Positions 45,258-54,283 of a DNA stretch of 64,000 bases are shown piece by piece (the first letter of the stretch is position 1; every line of letters begins with the position of its first letter). Source of the stretch: UBA2882 sp051877575 (GTDB taxonomy: Bacteria; Bacillota; Clostridia; Lachnospirales; Lachnospiraceae). The notes beneath the pieces are model-generated. The model had not been told where the DNA came from. It worked only from the letters and a program-made list of their open reading frames with translations, and searched no databases. Both the position numbers and the translations under genes were made by a program. Where the stretch lies: contig JBJEJA010000046.1 of assembly GCA_051877575.1 (NCBI GenBank), positions 1 through 64,000 on the forward strand, in the 5' to 3' direction.

Positions 45258-46451
45258 ATGGAATCAAAAAGGATTACATGGATTGATGGATTAAGAGGCA
45301 TAGCGAGTCTTTTTGTTGTATTCCATCATTTTATTATGGGTTATTATCCCGCAGCCTATCAGGGTGCGGATGCAGTTACACATCTGGGCGGCAATGTCGA
45401 GGCGGATTTTTCTCAGTCGCCTCTGGCTTTTTTTGCAATCGGGGATTTGTGGGTTTCTGTTTTTTGCCTGATCAGCGGTTTTGTCATCAGCTATCAGGTG
45501 TTTCATATGACCGATGAGAAACAGTTTTCCAAATCATTGTTAAAACGGTATCCGCGGCTGATGCTTCCCGTTTTTGCACTGTCGGCGATTGTCTATGTAA
45601 TGCTTCATCTGAATCTGTTTTTCAATACGCAGGCTGCAGCGATTACGGGTTCGGAGTGGCTCGCCCAGTTTTATCAGAATAAAACGACCATATCCGATCT
45701 GATCTTTTCCAGCATTGCGGATACCTGGATTGTGGGATTTTCCACGCTGTATTCCAATGCGTTCTGGATGCTGGCGGATTTGTTTACCGGTTCTTTTATG
45801 GCATATATTCTGGCAGCGATGAGTAAGGGGATGAACAGAAGGGTTATTTATGTTTATATCGCGACGGCGTTGATTTATCTGTCTACGAACAGCCGACTGA
45901 CGGATTTTGCACTGGGTGTTCTGCTGTCCTACATCGTGGTACAGTATGGGGAGAGCATACATCAACATAAACGGACGTGTATCGTTGTGGGTGTGCTGAT
46001 GTTGATATCAGCAGTCTTTTTGGGAGCTTATCCTGTGGCCTATGCACCAACCAACGAGTATCGTTTTTTGAATCATCTGCCGGACAGACTGAATCCCTAT
46101 TACTTTTATCATATGCTGGCTTCGGCATTGTTAGTGATGGCAATTTATCTGTTAAAACCTTTGAAAAAACTGCTTTCTATGAGACCGGTGCTGTTTCTTG
46201 GGAAAATATCGTATTCCGTTTATCTGGTACATATTCCGGTCCTGTTTTCGCTGTCGGCATGGTTCTTGCTGAAACTTATGGAGCGGACGGGAAATTATAA
46301 TCTGTCGGCGGGAGTAATGTTTGGAATATCTATTGCAGTCATTTGGGTATTGGCATGGCTGTTTTATCTGTTGGTGGAAAAAAACTGTGCCAGGCTGATC
46401 GATTGGGCTGTAGGTAAATTGTCGGATAAACAAGCCCAAAATATAAAATAA
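45258..46451 (+). CDS. Membrane acyltransferase (OafA/WecH-type)
   Basis: This 397-residue membrane protein has about ten transmembrane helices and the acyltransferase-3 opening WIDGLRGIASLFVVFHHFIMGY, with the paired histidines typical of the catalytic site. Relatives O-acetylate polysaccharides, peptidoglycan or antibiotics at the membrane. No sugar-modifying neighbours are adjacent, so the substrate is unknown. AAGGTG lies upstream of the ATG. Confidence 0.88.
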   Translation: MESKRITWIDGLRGIASLFVVFHHFIMGYYPAAYQGADAVTHLGGNVEADFSQSPLAFFAIGDLWVSVFCLISGFVISYQVFHMTDEKQFSKSLLKRYPRLMLPVFALSAIVYVMLHLNLFFNTQAAAITGSEWLAQFYQNKTTISDLIFSSIADTWIVGFSTLYSNAFWMLADLFTGSFMAYILAAMSKGMNRRVIYVYIATALIYLSTNSRLTDFALGVLLSYIVVQYGESIHQHKRTCIVVGVLMLISAVFLGAYPVAYAPTNEYRFLNHLPDRLNPYYFYHMLASALLVMAIYLLKPLKKLLSMRPVLFLGKISYSVYLVHIPVLFSLSAWFLLKLMERTGNYNLSAGVMFGISIAVIWVLAWLFYLLVEKNCARLIDWAVGKLSDKQAQNIK

Positions 46452-46532
46452 CTGTCTGAAAACTGTACAAACTATTTATATGGAGAGAAAGGGACTGCAA
46501 GAGAATGCCAGATGCAGTTCGGAGATAAGGAA

Positions 46533-47075
46533 ATGAAATTTTTATTGGAATTATACTGGTCATTTTTCAGAATCGGAATTCTGACCTTCGGGGGCGGCTT
46601 GACAATGCTGCCTATGTTAAAATATGAAATTGTGGAGAAAAAGCAGTGGACGACGGAGGATGAACTGTTGGACTGTTATGCTATCGGGCAGTGTACGCCG
46701 GGGATCATTGCAGTCAATACCGCCACCTATGTAGGGTATAAAAAAGCGGGGATACCGGGCGGCATCTGGGCAACCCTGGGGATGATTTCTCCTTCGTTGT
46801 TCATCATTACCGTGGTGGCGGCATTTTTAAAAGAATTTATGGATAATGTGTGGCTGCAGCATGCGCTGATGGGAATCCGCGGTATTATCTGTGCCCTGAT
46901 GCTCAATACGGTGCTGACGCTGGCAAAGAAAAGTCTGGTGCATCCGGTCTGCTACGGAATCTGCATCGCAGCCTTTATCCTTGCAATGTTTACACCGGTT
47001 CCTACGGTAGCCATCGTTGTACTTTCGGCAATTGCGGGAAATCTGTTGGCAAGGTTCGGAGGGAAGGTGCAATGA
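46533..47075 (+). CDS. Chromate transporter, N-type subunit
   Basis: The protein (180 residues from ATG 46533) is one half of a short-chain CHR transporter. GILTFGGGLTMLPML and YAIGQCTPGIIAVNTATYVGY are the conserved CHR motifs, and several transmembrane helices are clear. ATG 46533 follows GGAGATAAGG; ATG 46512 would add seven residues. The partner gene overlaps by four bases. Two-gene CHR pairs export chromate in Bacillus; in an anaerobe the natural anion may differ. Confidence 0.92.
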   Translation: MKFLLELYWSFFRIGILTFGGGLTMLPMLKYEIVEKKQWTTEDELLDCYAIGQCTPGIIAVNTATYVGYKKAGIPGGIWATLGMISPSLFIITVVAAFLKEFMDNVWLQHALMGIRGIICALMLNTVLTLAKKSLVHPVCYGICIAAFILAMFTPVPTVAIVVLSAIAGNLLARFGGKVQ

Positions 47076-47629
47076 AAGAAATGCTGTCTGTATTTTTTGA
47101 ATTTTTTAAGATTGGTCTTTTTGCCGTGGGCGGAGGTCCTGCAACCATTCCGTTTCTTATGGAACTGAGCGAAAAAACAAACTGGTACTCCATGGAAGAA
47201 CTGACCAATATGATTGCAATCAGTGAATCGACACCGGGACCTATCGGGCTGAATATGGCAACTTATGTGGGTTTCCACACTTTGGGCATCTTCGGTGGAT
47301 TGGTTTCTTCTATCGGGTTGACGCTGCCAAGTGTCGTTGTCATCATCCTGATTGCTAAGTTTTTGAATAACTTCAATGAAAATCCCTATGTGAAAAAGGC
47401 GTTTTGGGGAATTCGTCCGGCAGTTACCGCACTGATCTTTGCCGCAGTGCTCAGCATGTGCAAAGCATCTCTTTTTGTGGTGAACGATGCCGGTCTTCAG
47501 CCTGCCGTCGGAAGCATTATCATCTGTGTTGCGGCTTTCGGGCTCTTGCAGATCAAGAAGTTAAAAAAGCTGCACCCGGCAGTCTGGATACTGGGTGCAG
47601 CGGTATTGGGGATCGTATTCCGGTTGTAG
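47072..47629 (+). CDS. Chromate transporter, C-type subunit
   Basis: The second short-chain CHR subunit (186 residues) repeats the family pattern with FKIGLFAVGGGPATIPFL and IAISESTPGPIGLNMATYVGFHTLG. It has opposite predicted membrane orientation to its partner in known pairs. The start overlaps the stop of the first subunit (ATGA), with GGAGGGAAGG upstream. The gene converges on the GH3 gene 24 bases later; AGGTAGT (47631) and ACTACCT (47652) form an inverted repeat there without a T tract. Confidence 0.92.
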   Translation: MKEMLSVFFEFFKIGLFAVGGGPATIPFLMELSEKTNWYSMEELTNMIAISESTPGPIGLNMATYVGFHTLGIFGGLVSSIGLTLPSVVVIILIAKFLNNFNENPYVKKAFWGIRPAVTALIFAAVLSMCKASLFVVNDAGLQPAVGSIIICVAAFGLLQIKKLKKLHPAVWILGAAVLGIVFRL

Positions 47630-47652
47630 CAGGTAGTATAGAATTTCCTCGA

Positions 47653-49827
47653 CTACCTCGGAGTCGTATATTCCCGGTCAATATGGATCTTTGCCACACT
47701 TCTGACATCGTCGCAGGCAAAAGCGGCACAGATTTCGTAATCTCCGGGAAGAGTTACATAGCATTTTCGCTCCTCGTCATAATAGGAAAAGCTATAGGCA
47801 TCAAAGACCGCATGGAAATCTTTTGTTTCGCCGGCTTTCAGGAACTGCTTGTCAAAGCCGCGCAGCTCCTTGACGGGACGTTTGACCGCTGAGTCAATGG
47901 GCCTGATATAAAACTGGACTGTCACAGCACCGTCTCTGTTTCCGCTGTTGGTAACGGGGACAGAGACTTCTGTGGAAAGGGAAGGAATGGTGCAGATACC
48001 GTCTTTGCAGCCGCCTGTTTCCGCAACGGAAGCAGAGACCTTACCAAAGGAAAACTCTGTGTAGGACAGACCATGGCCGAAAGCAAAAGCCGGTTTCACG
48101 TCATAAGTATCAAAATAGCGGTAACCTACATAAATGTCTTCGTTGTAACGGACTTTATCATTGCCGGGAAACTCTCCGAGTTTGTGAGCCGGAGAATCTT
48201 CTAAAACGAGTGGCAGCGACATGGTCAGTTTACCCGAAGGATTGGATTCGCCGAAAACGGTTCTGGCAAAAGCGAGTCCGCCCTGCATACCGTTGTAGGA
48301 ATAATAGAGGAGTGCTTTCACATCGCCCAGCCACTCGTGCATATCCACAGGACTTCCGGCAATCATGGTTACGATCATATCCGGTCTGACCTTCAACAAC
48401 TCTTTGATGATATGATCCTGTCCGTTGGGCAGGCGCATATCTTCCTTATCTTTTCCTTCCACATCATAGTCATGGTTTAATCCGCCTACAAAGATGACGG
48501 CATCCGCGTCCCGGCATGCTGACTTGGCATTTGCCAGATATTTTTCATCCAGTGCGGCGATTTCTTCCGGCTCTGCTTTCTTGACGGGATTGCCGCCGGC
48601 ACCCTGACCGTTTTCGTCATGTCCCCATGCATTTCCGATTACATAATTGTAGTAGCCCGGTTCATAGACAACCTGACAATTGCCGCCCAGCACCATTTTC
48701 AATCCCAGAAGAGGAGAAATTTCATACAATGCTTTGATCTCGGCACTTCCGCCGCCCAATGCGTGTATACGGTTGGCATTGTCACCGATGACCAGCAATT
48801 TTTTGATTCTCTTTTTATCCAGAGGCAGGATTTTTTCATCATTCTTCAAAAGAATAATACTTTCTTCCGCCGTCCTTAACAGTTTTTCACCGGAAGAAGG
48901 TGCGTTATAAGTGCCGCTCTTGCGTTCTCCGTCCGACATATGGATCCGATTCATGACATTCAGGATGTGCATGACTTTTTCGTCCAGTTTCTCCATCGGG
49001 ACTCTGCCGTCTTCTACAGCGGTTTTGAGCGGATTGGCAAAATAATATTCATCAAAGTTATTGGTGGTACGCATATCCACATCGATGCCGGCATTACCGG
49101 CTTCTTCCGTATCATGGATGCTGCCCCAGTCGGAAACAACGATGCCGTCAAAACCCCATTCACCCCGCAGAATTTCATCCAACAGATAAGGATGGTGGGA
49201 GCAGTAGGTTTCTCTGAATTTATTATAGGAACCCATGAGCCCGTAAGTATTTCCTTCTTTGACTGCCGCACGGAATGCGGGAAGATAGATTTCAAACAAA
49301 GCCCGTTCGCTGACATAGGTGTCCACGTCGTTTCTGCGGGTTTCCTGATTGTTCAGGGCATAATGCTTGACGCAGGCGGATACGTCATTTTCCTGTACGC
49401 CTTGAATATAGGGGACAGCCATGCGTCCTGACAGATAAGGATCTTCGCTCATATATTCAAAGTTCCTGCCGCATAAAGGAGAGCGGTGGATGTTGACACC
49501 CGGCCCCAGGATCATATCCTTGCCTCTGCCGCGGGTTTCTTCGCCGAGAATCTGTCCGGTTTCATAAGCACGTTCCGGATTGAAGGTAGAAGCCAGTGCC
49601 GTATTACTTGGCAGATATGAGGTATAATCATCGGAAAATCCTTTGGGGAACCATTCGGTTTTTTCGTATTCCAGTCTGACACCCATAGGTCCGTCAGAAT
49701 AAGTAAAGGCAGGAATGTCCAGCCGTTCCACTGCTTTTGTCTGAAACAAAGCAGCGCCGTGCACCATGCCGATTTTTTCATCTAATGTCATGCTGTTGCA
49801 AAGAGATTTCAGTTCATTCTGTGTCAT
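47653..49827 (-). CDS. Glycoside hydrolase family 3 protein (beta-glucosidase type)
   Basis: The 724-residue cytoplasmic-type enzyme (no signal peptide) has the GH3 (alpha/beta)8 domain, with GPGVNIHRSPLCGRNFEYMSEDP and KHYALNNQETRR, and the catalytic nucleophile Asp233 in VVSDWGS. An alpha/beta-sandwich domain and a C-terminal fibronectin-III-like domain (VPVTNSGNRDGAVTVQFYI) follow. ATG 49827 is chosen because AAAGGA lies upstream; 25 codons before it are open. It is divergent from an AraC regulator, which probably controls it. Likely substrates are beta-linked gluco-oligosaccharides, but the exact one is not shown. Confidence 0.92.
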   Translation of the reverse strand: MTQNELKSLCNSMTLDEKIGMVHGAALFQTKAVERLDIPAFTYSDGPMGVRLEYEKTEWFPKGFSDDYTSYLPSNTALASTFNPERAYETGQILGEETRGRGKDMILGPGVNIHRSPLCGRNFEYMSEDPYLSGRMAVPYIQGVQENDVSACVKHYALNNQETRRNDVDTYVSERALFEIYLPAFRAAVKEGNTYGLMGSYNKFRETYCSHHPYLLDEILRGEWGFDGIVVSDWGSIHDTEEAGNAGIDVDMRTTNNFDEYYFANPLKTAVEDGRVPMEKLDEKVMHILNVMNRIHMSDGERKSGTYNAPSSGEKLLRTAEESIILLKNDEKILPLDKKRIKKLLVIGDNANRIHALGGGSAEIKALYEISPLLGLKMVLGGNCQVVYEPGYYNYVIGNAWGHDENGQGAGGNPVKKAEPEEIAALDEKYLANAKSACRDADAVIFVGGLNHDYDVEGKDKEDMRLPNGQDHIIKELLKVRPDMIVTMIAGSPVDMHEWLGDVKALLYYSYNGMQGGLAFARTVFGESNPSGKLTMSLPLVLEDSPAHKLGEFPGNDKVRYNEDIYVGYRYFDTYDVKPAFAFGHGLSYTEFSFGKVSASVAETGGCKDGICTIPSLSTEVSVPVTNSGNRDGAVTVQFYIRPIDSAVKRPVKELRGFDKQFLKAGETKDFHAVFDAYSFSYYDEERKCYVTLPGDYEICAAFACDDVRSVAKIHIDREYTTPR

Positions 49828-49874
49828 AACATCTGTCCTTTCGTGTATATCTGAATAGTTACGATAAAAGAGTA

Positions 49875-50747
49875 GTGCAGAAGAAAAAGAAAAGATACAC
49901 AAATCCTGATATTTTTGTTAAAATTATGATGTATTTGGTAAAAAAAAATCGCAAGTTTTTTATGATGTCGGGAACGGATGTGAAGAAAATGGCAATGGAA
50001 AAGCAACTGCGGCAAAAGCTGTTTGCAGATCGGGAACAGCAGAATTATCATGCACCTTACGGTAAGGAATACAGTTATTATGATGCTGTGAAAAATGGCG
50101 ATATCAGGACTTTGAGGGATCAATGGCTCCAAAGTCCTATTTATGAATCGGAAGGTCTGGGAGAATTGTCAGAGAATCCGGTTAGGAACATCCTGTATCA
50201 TGTCATTGTTTCCGTCGCCATGGTTTCCAGATACTGTATAGAAGGCGGATTGGAGCCGGAAACCGCATATAGCTTAAGCGATCTTTATATCCAACGGGCA
50301 GATCTGTGCAAGACGAAGGAAGAATTGGGAGAACTTCACAGGGAAATGACTTTGGATTTTGCTTCCCGTATGAGAAAACTGCAGAAGGAGAATGTATATT
50401 CCAGGCATGTTATCATTTGTATGGAATATATATATGAACATCTTCATGAAAAGATCGGCATGAAAGATATGGCAAGAGTAACGGGACTTCATGAAAATTA
50501 TCTTTCCCGACTGTTTAAGCAGGAAACGGGAATGACTATTTTGCAATATATACAGGATAAAAAACTGGAGCAGGCGGAATATATGTTGAAGCATACGGAT
50601 GCAGATATTTCGGAAATTGCAAGCGATTTGAGTTTTTCCTCCCAGAGTTATTTTATCCAGGTGTTCAAAAGGAAGAACGGAAAGACGCCAAAAGAATATA
50701 GAAATTGCTATTTCAGACGAAATTTGAAACATGATCTTCGATTTTAA
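49875..50747 (+). CDS. AraC-family transcriptional regulator
   Basis: The C-terminal 100 residues form two helix-turn-helix motifs (MKDMARVTGLHENYLSRLFKQ and ISEIASDLSFSSQSYFIQVFK, then KTPKEYR). The N-terminal part is not a sugar-binding cupin but a helical domain (PVRNILYHVIVSVAMVSRYC, TAYSLSDLYIQ) common in Clostridial AraC regulators. GTG 49875 is the longest start and has no clear ribosome binding site; ATG codons at 49926, 49962, 49989 and 49995 are alternatives, and a later one would leave more space for divergent promoters with the GH3 gene. Confidence 0.88.
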   Translation: MQKKKKRYTNPDIFVKIMMYLVKKNRKFFMMSGTDVKKMAMEKQLRQKLFADREQQNYHAPYGKEYSYYDAVKNGDIRTLRDQWLQSPIYESEGLGELSENPVRNILYHVIVSVAMVSRYCIEGGLEPETAYSLSDLYIQRADLCKTKEELGELHREMTLDFASRMRKLQKENVYSRHVIICMEYIYEHLHEKIGMKDMARVTGLHENYLSRLFKQETGMTILQYIQDKKLEQAEYMLKHTDADISEIASDLSFSSQSYFIQVFKRKNGKTPKEYRNCYFRRNLKHDLRF

Positions 50748-50761
50748 GAAAGGAATTTTTT

Positions 50762-51304
50762 ATGTCAGAACATATCACAACAGCAAATAAGATTCATTTT
50801 AAACCATTAGAGCCCAGGAAAGAGGATATTATCATTGAGGATATTGCCCATGCGTTATCGTTGATGACCAGAGCGAACGGGCATTTTCCGGAATTTTATT
50901 CTGTCGGACAGCACTGTATCGGATGTTATAAGGAGGCTGTCGCAAGGGGAATGGGAGAAAGGATCGCATTAATGTGTCTTTTACATGATGCCAGTGAAGC
51001 TTATATTGCTGATATCACCAGACCTGTGAAAAAAGAATTAAAGGAGTACCTTGCCATTGAAAAGCGATTGCAGGATGCAATTTATGAGCGTTTTCTGGGG
51101 TCAGTGCCTGTAGGAGAGGAAGAACAGGCGGTATCATTGATTGATGATGCCATGTTGTTTCATGAGTTCTATCACTACATGGGTGAAAAGATCGTGGACG
51201 GAGAGCCGGAACTGCTGACGGAGCCGGATTTTTATGAGAGACCGTTTCGGGAAGTGGAAAAAGAGTATCTTGCCATATTCGAGAAGTCCATGAAAACGAA
51301 ATAA
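50762..51304 (+). CDS. HD-domain hydrolase (YfbR-like)
   Basis: The 180-residue protein has an HD phosphohydrolase pattern: YSVGQHCIGCYKEA, then LLHDASEAYIADITRPVK with the His-Asp pair, and a late conserved Asp in LIDDAMLFHEF. It resembles 5'-nucleotidase YfbR and related nucleotide hydrolases. AAAGGA precedes the ATG, 14 bases after the AraC gene. The substrate is not known. Confidence 0.8.
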   Translation: MSEHITTANKIHFKPLEPRKEDIIIEDIAHALSLMTRANGHFPEFYSVGQHCIGCYKEAVARGMGERIALMCLLHDASEAYIADITRPVKKELKEYLAIEKRLQDAIYERFLGSVPVGEEEQAVSLIDDAMLFHEFYHYMGEKIVDGEPELLTEPDFYERPFREVEKEYLAIFEKSMKTK

Positions 51305-51368
51305 GACAGAAAAATACGGTACAAAATAAAAACTTTGGCATATCATAACAAAAAGGGGTGGGAAAGCC

Positions 51369-51602
51369 ATGTCTTTTGATGATATGTGTAAAAAAGAAGT
51401 AATCAGCATAAAGGATTGCCGAAAACTGGGTCACGTGGTAGATATGGAATTTGATGAATGTAAAGGGTGTATCTGTAAAATTGTAGTAGCCCCAAGAGCA
51501 GGGATCCTGAATTTTTTCTGTTGCGGAGATGAAGTTGTCATTCCCTTTTGTAATATCAAGCAGATTGGCCCGGATATTATTCTGGTGGATTTTTGTTGTT
51601 AG
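51369..51602 (+). CDS. YlmC/YmxH family sporulation protein
   Basis: This 77-residue PRC-barrel protein opens FDDMCKKEVISIKDCRKLGHVVDMEFDE in family style and ends in FCC. Members are linked to sporulation in Bacillus and Clostridia, with unclear function. It is notably cysteine-rich (eight Cys), which suggests metal binding. A GGGGTGGGA site lies upstream. Confidence 0.85.
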   Translation: MSFDDMCKKEVISIKDCRKLGHVVDMEFDECKGCICKIVVAPRAGILNFFCCGDEVVIPFCNIKQIGPDIILVDFCC

Positions 51603-51627
51603 ATTTCCATTAGTTACCATAAAGCAG

Positions 51628-51656
51628 TTGACATAAATTTTATCATGGAATATAAT
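51628..51656 (+). promoter_or_regulatory. Consensus promoter of nrdR
   Basis: TTGACA (51628-51633), 17 bp, TATAAT (51651-51656): a perfect sigma-A match. About 20 bases after the likely start, ATATTGTGT (51683-51691) equals the right half of an NrdR box, so autoregulation is possible. Confidence 0.85.
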
Positions 51657-51736
51657 GTAACTAAATTACGTCGCATACATAGATATTGTGTCTGCGGATA
51701 ACCAAAAATGAAACAAAATGAGGGAGAGTTACAAAT

Positions 51737-52189
51737 ATGAAATGTCCGTTTTGTGGTCATGAAAATACCAGAGTAATCGATTCCAGACCGGCAGAGGAAA
51801 ATAATTCCATCAGACGCCGTCGTGTCTGTGACGAGTGTGATAAGCGTTTTACCACTTATGAAAAAGTTGAAACGATACCGCTTATCATTATTAAAAAAGA
51901 TAATAACCGGGAAACTTATGATCGTGCCAAGATAGAAGCAGGCGTGCTTCGTGCCTGCCACAAGAGACCTGTCAGTGCAAATCAGATCACAAGACTGATA
52001 GAGGATGTGGAAACACAGATTTTCAACATGGAGGAAAAGGAAATCCCTTCCAATAAAATCGGTGAACTTGTAATGTCCAAGCTGAAAGATCTGGATGCGG
52101 TTGCTTATGTCAGATTTGCATCCGTATATCGTGAATTTAAAGATGTGAATACCTTTATGGACGAGTTGAAGAAAGTACTGGATAAGTAG
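51737..52189 (+). CDS. nrdR: Transcriptional repressor NrdR
   Basis: NrdR senses ATP and dATP and represses ribonucleotide reductase genes. The zinc ribbon is CPFCGHENTRVIDSRPA with CDECDKRFTTYE, followed by an ATP-cone domain from about residue 49. Its likely target nrdDG lies 15 kb upstream in this window. Length 150 is normal. Confidence 0.96.
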   Translation: MKCPFCGHENTRVIDSRPAEENNSIRRRRVCDECDKRFTTYEKVETIPLIIIKKDNNRETYDRAKIEAGVLRACHKRPVSANQITRLIEDVETQIFNMEEKEIPSNKIGELVMSKLKDLDAVAYVRFASVYREFKDVNTFMDELKKVLDK

Positions 52190-52200
52190 GCGATTTGATT

Positions 52201-52482
52201 ATGGCAATGAATGAAAAGCAGAAAGCAGAGCTGGAAAAAGTAGACAGGAAAATAAAGTTTTTGACAAACCTCAGGCTGGGGATTTTATTTGTGGCCCTGT
52301 TGGATGTATTGGTTATTTTTTACGGGGATAAGTTTGCGGAAGGTGCATCCTGGCTTTTGTATTTTAAAGCATATTCCTACAATATTCTGGGAATTGCAAT
52401 CTTTATTATTTTGATTACGATCATTATCAGAATGTTTCTGGTGGCAAAGCATAATCATATTGTCAGGGAAAGCAGAGATTAA
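52201..52482 (+). CDS. Small membrane protein of unknown function
   Basis: The 93-residue protein has a charged N-terminal helix and two transmembrane helices (LRLGILFVALLDVLVIFYG and AYSYNILGIAIFIILITIIIRMFLV). No family is recognised. ATG 52201 is 11 bases after the nrdR stop; TTG 52195 is an alternative. It is probably co-transcribed with nrdR and is followed by a terminator. Confidence 0.65.
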   Translation: MAMNEKQKAELEKVDRKIKFLTNLRLGILFVALLDVLVIFYGDKFAEGASWLLYFKAYSYNILGIAIFIILITIIIRMFLVAKHNHIVRESRD

Positions 52483-52514
52483 AACAAAAATAAATATGGA
52501 AAATAAGGAATAAA

Positions 52515-52560
52515 AAACCGCGGTTCGCATTCAAATTATGAAACGGACCGCGGTTTCTTT
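52515..52560. terminator. Bidirectional terminator
   Basis: AAACCGCGGT (52515-52524) and ACCGCGGTTT (52547-52556) form a perfect 10-bp stem, extended by CG pairing, around a long loop. An A-tract precedes it and CTTTATT follows. It serves the nrdR side and the convergent regulator gene. Confidence 0.85.
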
Positions 52561-54040
52561 ATTCAGAACGTCTGTTCGGGGGGGGGGGTAAAAGTTGTTT
52601 TAATTCCTGAATGCTGTTTTGGAATATGGCTGAAGTTTCCTCCAAATCGTATACCAAATCGTGACCGGAAAGATTCATCAGGAACTCATTAAAAGAATCG
52701 ATGATGTTAGGTTCTTTTATGATACAGGTCTGTGTCTGACCGGTATCCGGATGAGTATAGGTAAATAAAATGGATGAGTTATCAAAGGTAAATAATTCCA
52801 TTTGGGGATGAAACACCTCATCTTTTACCATATATAATTTCAATGAACCTGTCTGATTGGATTGTATCATTCGATTTAATATGGTAATACGGTCTTTCGT
52901 ATTCAGAGGATGATACAGGTCGTAAGGGATCTGATAGATCAAACCATTACGGACAAAATCTTCGTAACCTGCTTGGTTAAAAATGGAAATGGAAGAATTA
53001 AGTTTCTTTAGGTTTTCACACTGAGACAGCAGCATTGTAGTCAGAAACTGTTGTTGTTCTTCCGGCAGGTCTTCATTGATGGAATTCCGGATAATATTGT
53101 TATCCACAAAAGCTGTGATACAAGGCTGTGTTTCCAATGAATGGGAAAAAGTCGCATTGACTGTGGACGATATAAAAATGGATAAAAGAGAAGGGGTATC
53201 AACTGCATCCAGTAAGGGTAGGGAATTCTGCAGAAGCTGTTGAAAATGCTGCAGGTAATGAGCTACAGCGGAATCCGGCAAAATCAAGGCGGTTTCGCAA
53301 TCTGAGGATACCAAAAAAACATTATGGTTACATATAATGTAATAGGTAAACGGGGCTCCCGCTACATTGGCTGAGTTGTTTTCTTCATAGTAGTAATATA
53401 AAGAACAATTGGTCGGATTGGACAGTGCAAAAGGAAACAACGTGGATAATAAGCGTAGATTAAATAAAGAAGCTTCTGTATTTCCACGGGATGTTTTCAC
53501 AAACGGTGCGATGTGCCGAATCTGCAGGGTACTGTAATAGGGAATCTGAAGCTGTTCATACAGGTCGCTGAAAAAACGGTTATGAAAATGAGAGACGGCA
53601 TAAAGGTATGTGTTCGACTCCTGTACAATATTATAAGATATAATCTGGCAGATGACTTTGATGATATTAAACTGACCTTTGATCATATGACAATCCTGAA
53701 CAGGAGCGCTGATTGGTGTAAAAGGAATACCTGCTTCGGAATACAAAGAAGTATCGCTTATATTGATATTCTCAATCAAGTCTTTGATATACATATGTTT
53801 TTGATAGGTAATTTCGCCAATCTGAGAAACTAAGAAGGATTTGTCCAATTCTTTCTTCTCTGTAGGTGTGAGATTAAGGTAAGGAAGCAGTTTGTTCAGA
53901 TTTTCCGGACTGATTGGACGTTCTCCGGATATGGCTCTTTGCAGAGTTGTTCGATTAACTTTACTAATATAAGAAAGTGAGTAGATCGTGTAATTGCTTT
54001 TATCAATATACTCTTTCAACAATTCATTTATTGCTTTCAT
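52559..54040 (-). CDS. HTH-domain regulator divergent from the polysaccharide operon
   Basis: The 493-residue protein begins with an XRE-like helix-turn-helix (YSLSYISKVNRTTLQRAISGERPISPENLNKLL). The remaining 430 residues have no recognised domain. ATG 54040 has GGGAGG upstream; 18 codons before it are open. It is divergent from the capsule operon, with 22-bp direct repeats between them, so it is the likely regulator of that locus. The last codons include an 11-C run (plus-strand G11) encoding four prolines, a slippage-prone tract. A minus-strand TTGACT at 54137-54132 is a possible -35. Confidence 0.75.
   Translation of the reverse strand: MKAINELLKEYIDKSNYTIYSLSYISKVNRTTLQRAISGERPISPENLNKLLPYLNLTPTEKKELDKSFLVSQIGEITYQKHMYIKDLIENINISDTSLYSEAGIPFTPISAPVQDCHMIKGQFNIIKVICQIISYNIVQESNTYLYAVSHFHNRFFSDLYEQLQIPYYSTLQIRHIAPFVKTSRGNTEASLFNLRLLSTLFPFALSNPTNCSLYYYYEENNSANVAGAPFTYYIICNHNVFLVSSDCETALILPDSAVAHYLQHFQQLLQNSLPLLDAVDTPSLLSIFISSTVNATFSHSLETQPCITAFVDNNIIRNSINEDLPEEQQQFLTTMLLSQCENLKKLNSSISIFNQAGYEDFVRNGLIYQIPYDLYHPLNTKDRITILNRMIQSNQTGSLKLYMVKDEVFHPQMELFTFDNSSILFTYTHPDTGQTQTCIIKEPNIIDSFNEFLMNLSGHDLVYDLEETSAIFQNSIQELKQLLPPPPNRRSE
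52578..52588. repeat. G11 homopolymer tract at the 3' end of the regulator gene
   Basis: Eleven consecutive G on the plus strand encode PPPP seven residues... before the stop on the minus strand (LLPPPPNRRSE). Loss of one base would extend the frame by about ten residues through the terminator region; gain of one would end it with PPPPEQTF. Confidence 0.95.
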
Positions 54041-54146
54041 GATATTTTCCTCCCTGATGTAAAATATGTAGAAAAAGTAACAAAACGTACGCAATTTGTA
54101 CTTATTGTATGATGCTTTTTTATAAAAATCTAGTCAAAAATTATGT

Positions 54147-54168
54147 GTCACATAATTTGTCACATATT
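54147..54168 (+). repeat. 22-bp direct repeat, copy 1
   Basis: The sequence GTCACATAATTTGTCACATA and two more T matches copy 2 at 54262-54283 in 19 of 22 positions. Each copy contains the internal half-repeats GTCACAT and GTCMCAT. It lies ten bases upstream of the regulator's possible -35 box. Confidence 0.85.
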
Positions 54169-54217
54169 AAAAATATAGAATAAATTGGATGATTTGCAAA
54201 TTTCAAATTTTATTTTA

Positions 54218-54238
54218 AGACACAAAAAAGACACAAAA
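54218..54238 (+). repeat. Doubled AAGACACAAAA
   Basis: The 11-mer AAGACACAAAA occurs at 54218 and 54228, offset by ten bases and sharing one A. One-turn spacing suggests a protein-binding site between the two larger repeats. Confidence 0.6.
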
Positions 54239-54261
54239 GTGAGAAAAGTAATAAAAAAAAG

Positions 54262-54283
54262 GTCACATTTTTTGTCCCATATT
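54262..54283 (+). repeat. 22-bp direct repeat, copy 2
   Basis: This copy differs from copy 1 at three positions and lies 115 bp away, about 11 helical turns. It sits 58 bases before the first capsule gene. The spacing would let one protein bind both copies on the same DNA face. Confidence 0.85.

Noticed and set aside
47631..47658. Inverted repeat AGGTAGT/ACTACCT between the chromate transporter and GH3 genes
   Set aside because: The loop is 14 nt and no T tract follows on either strand, so a terminator call is not supported.
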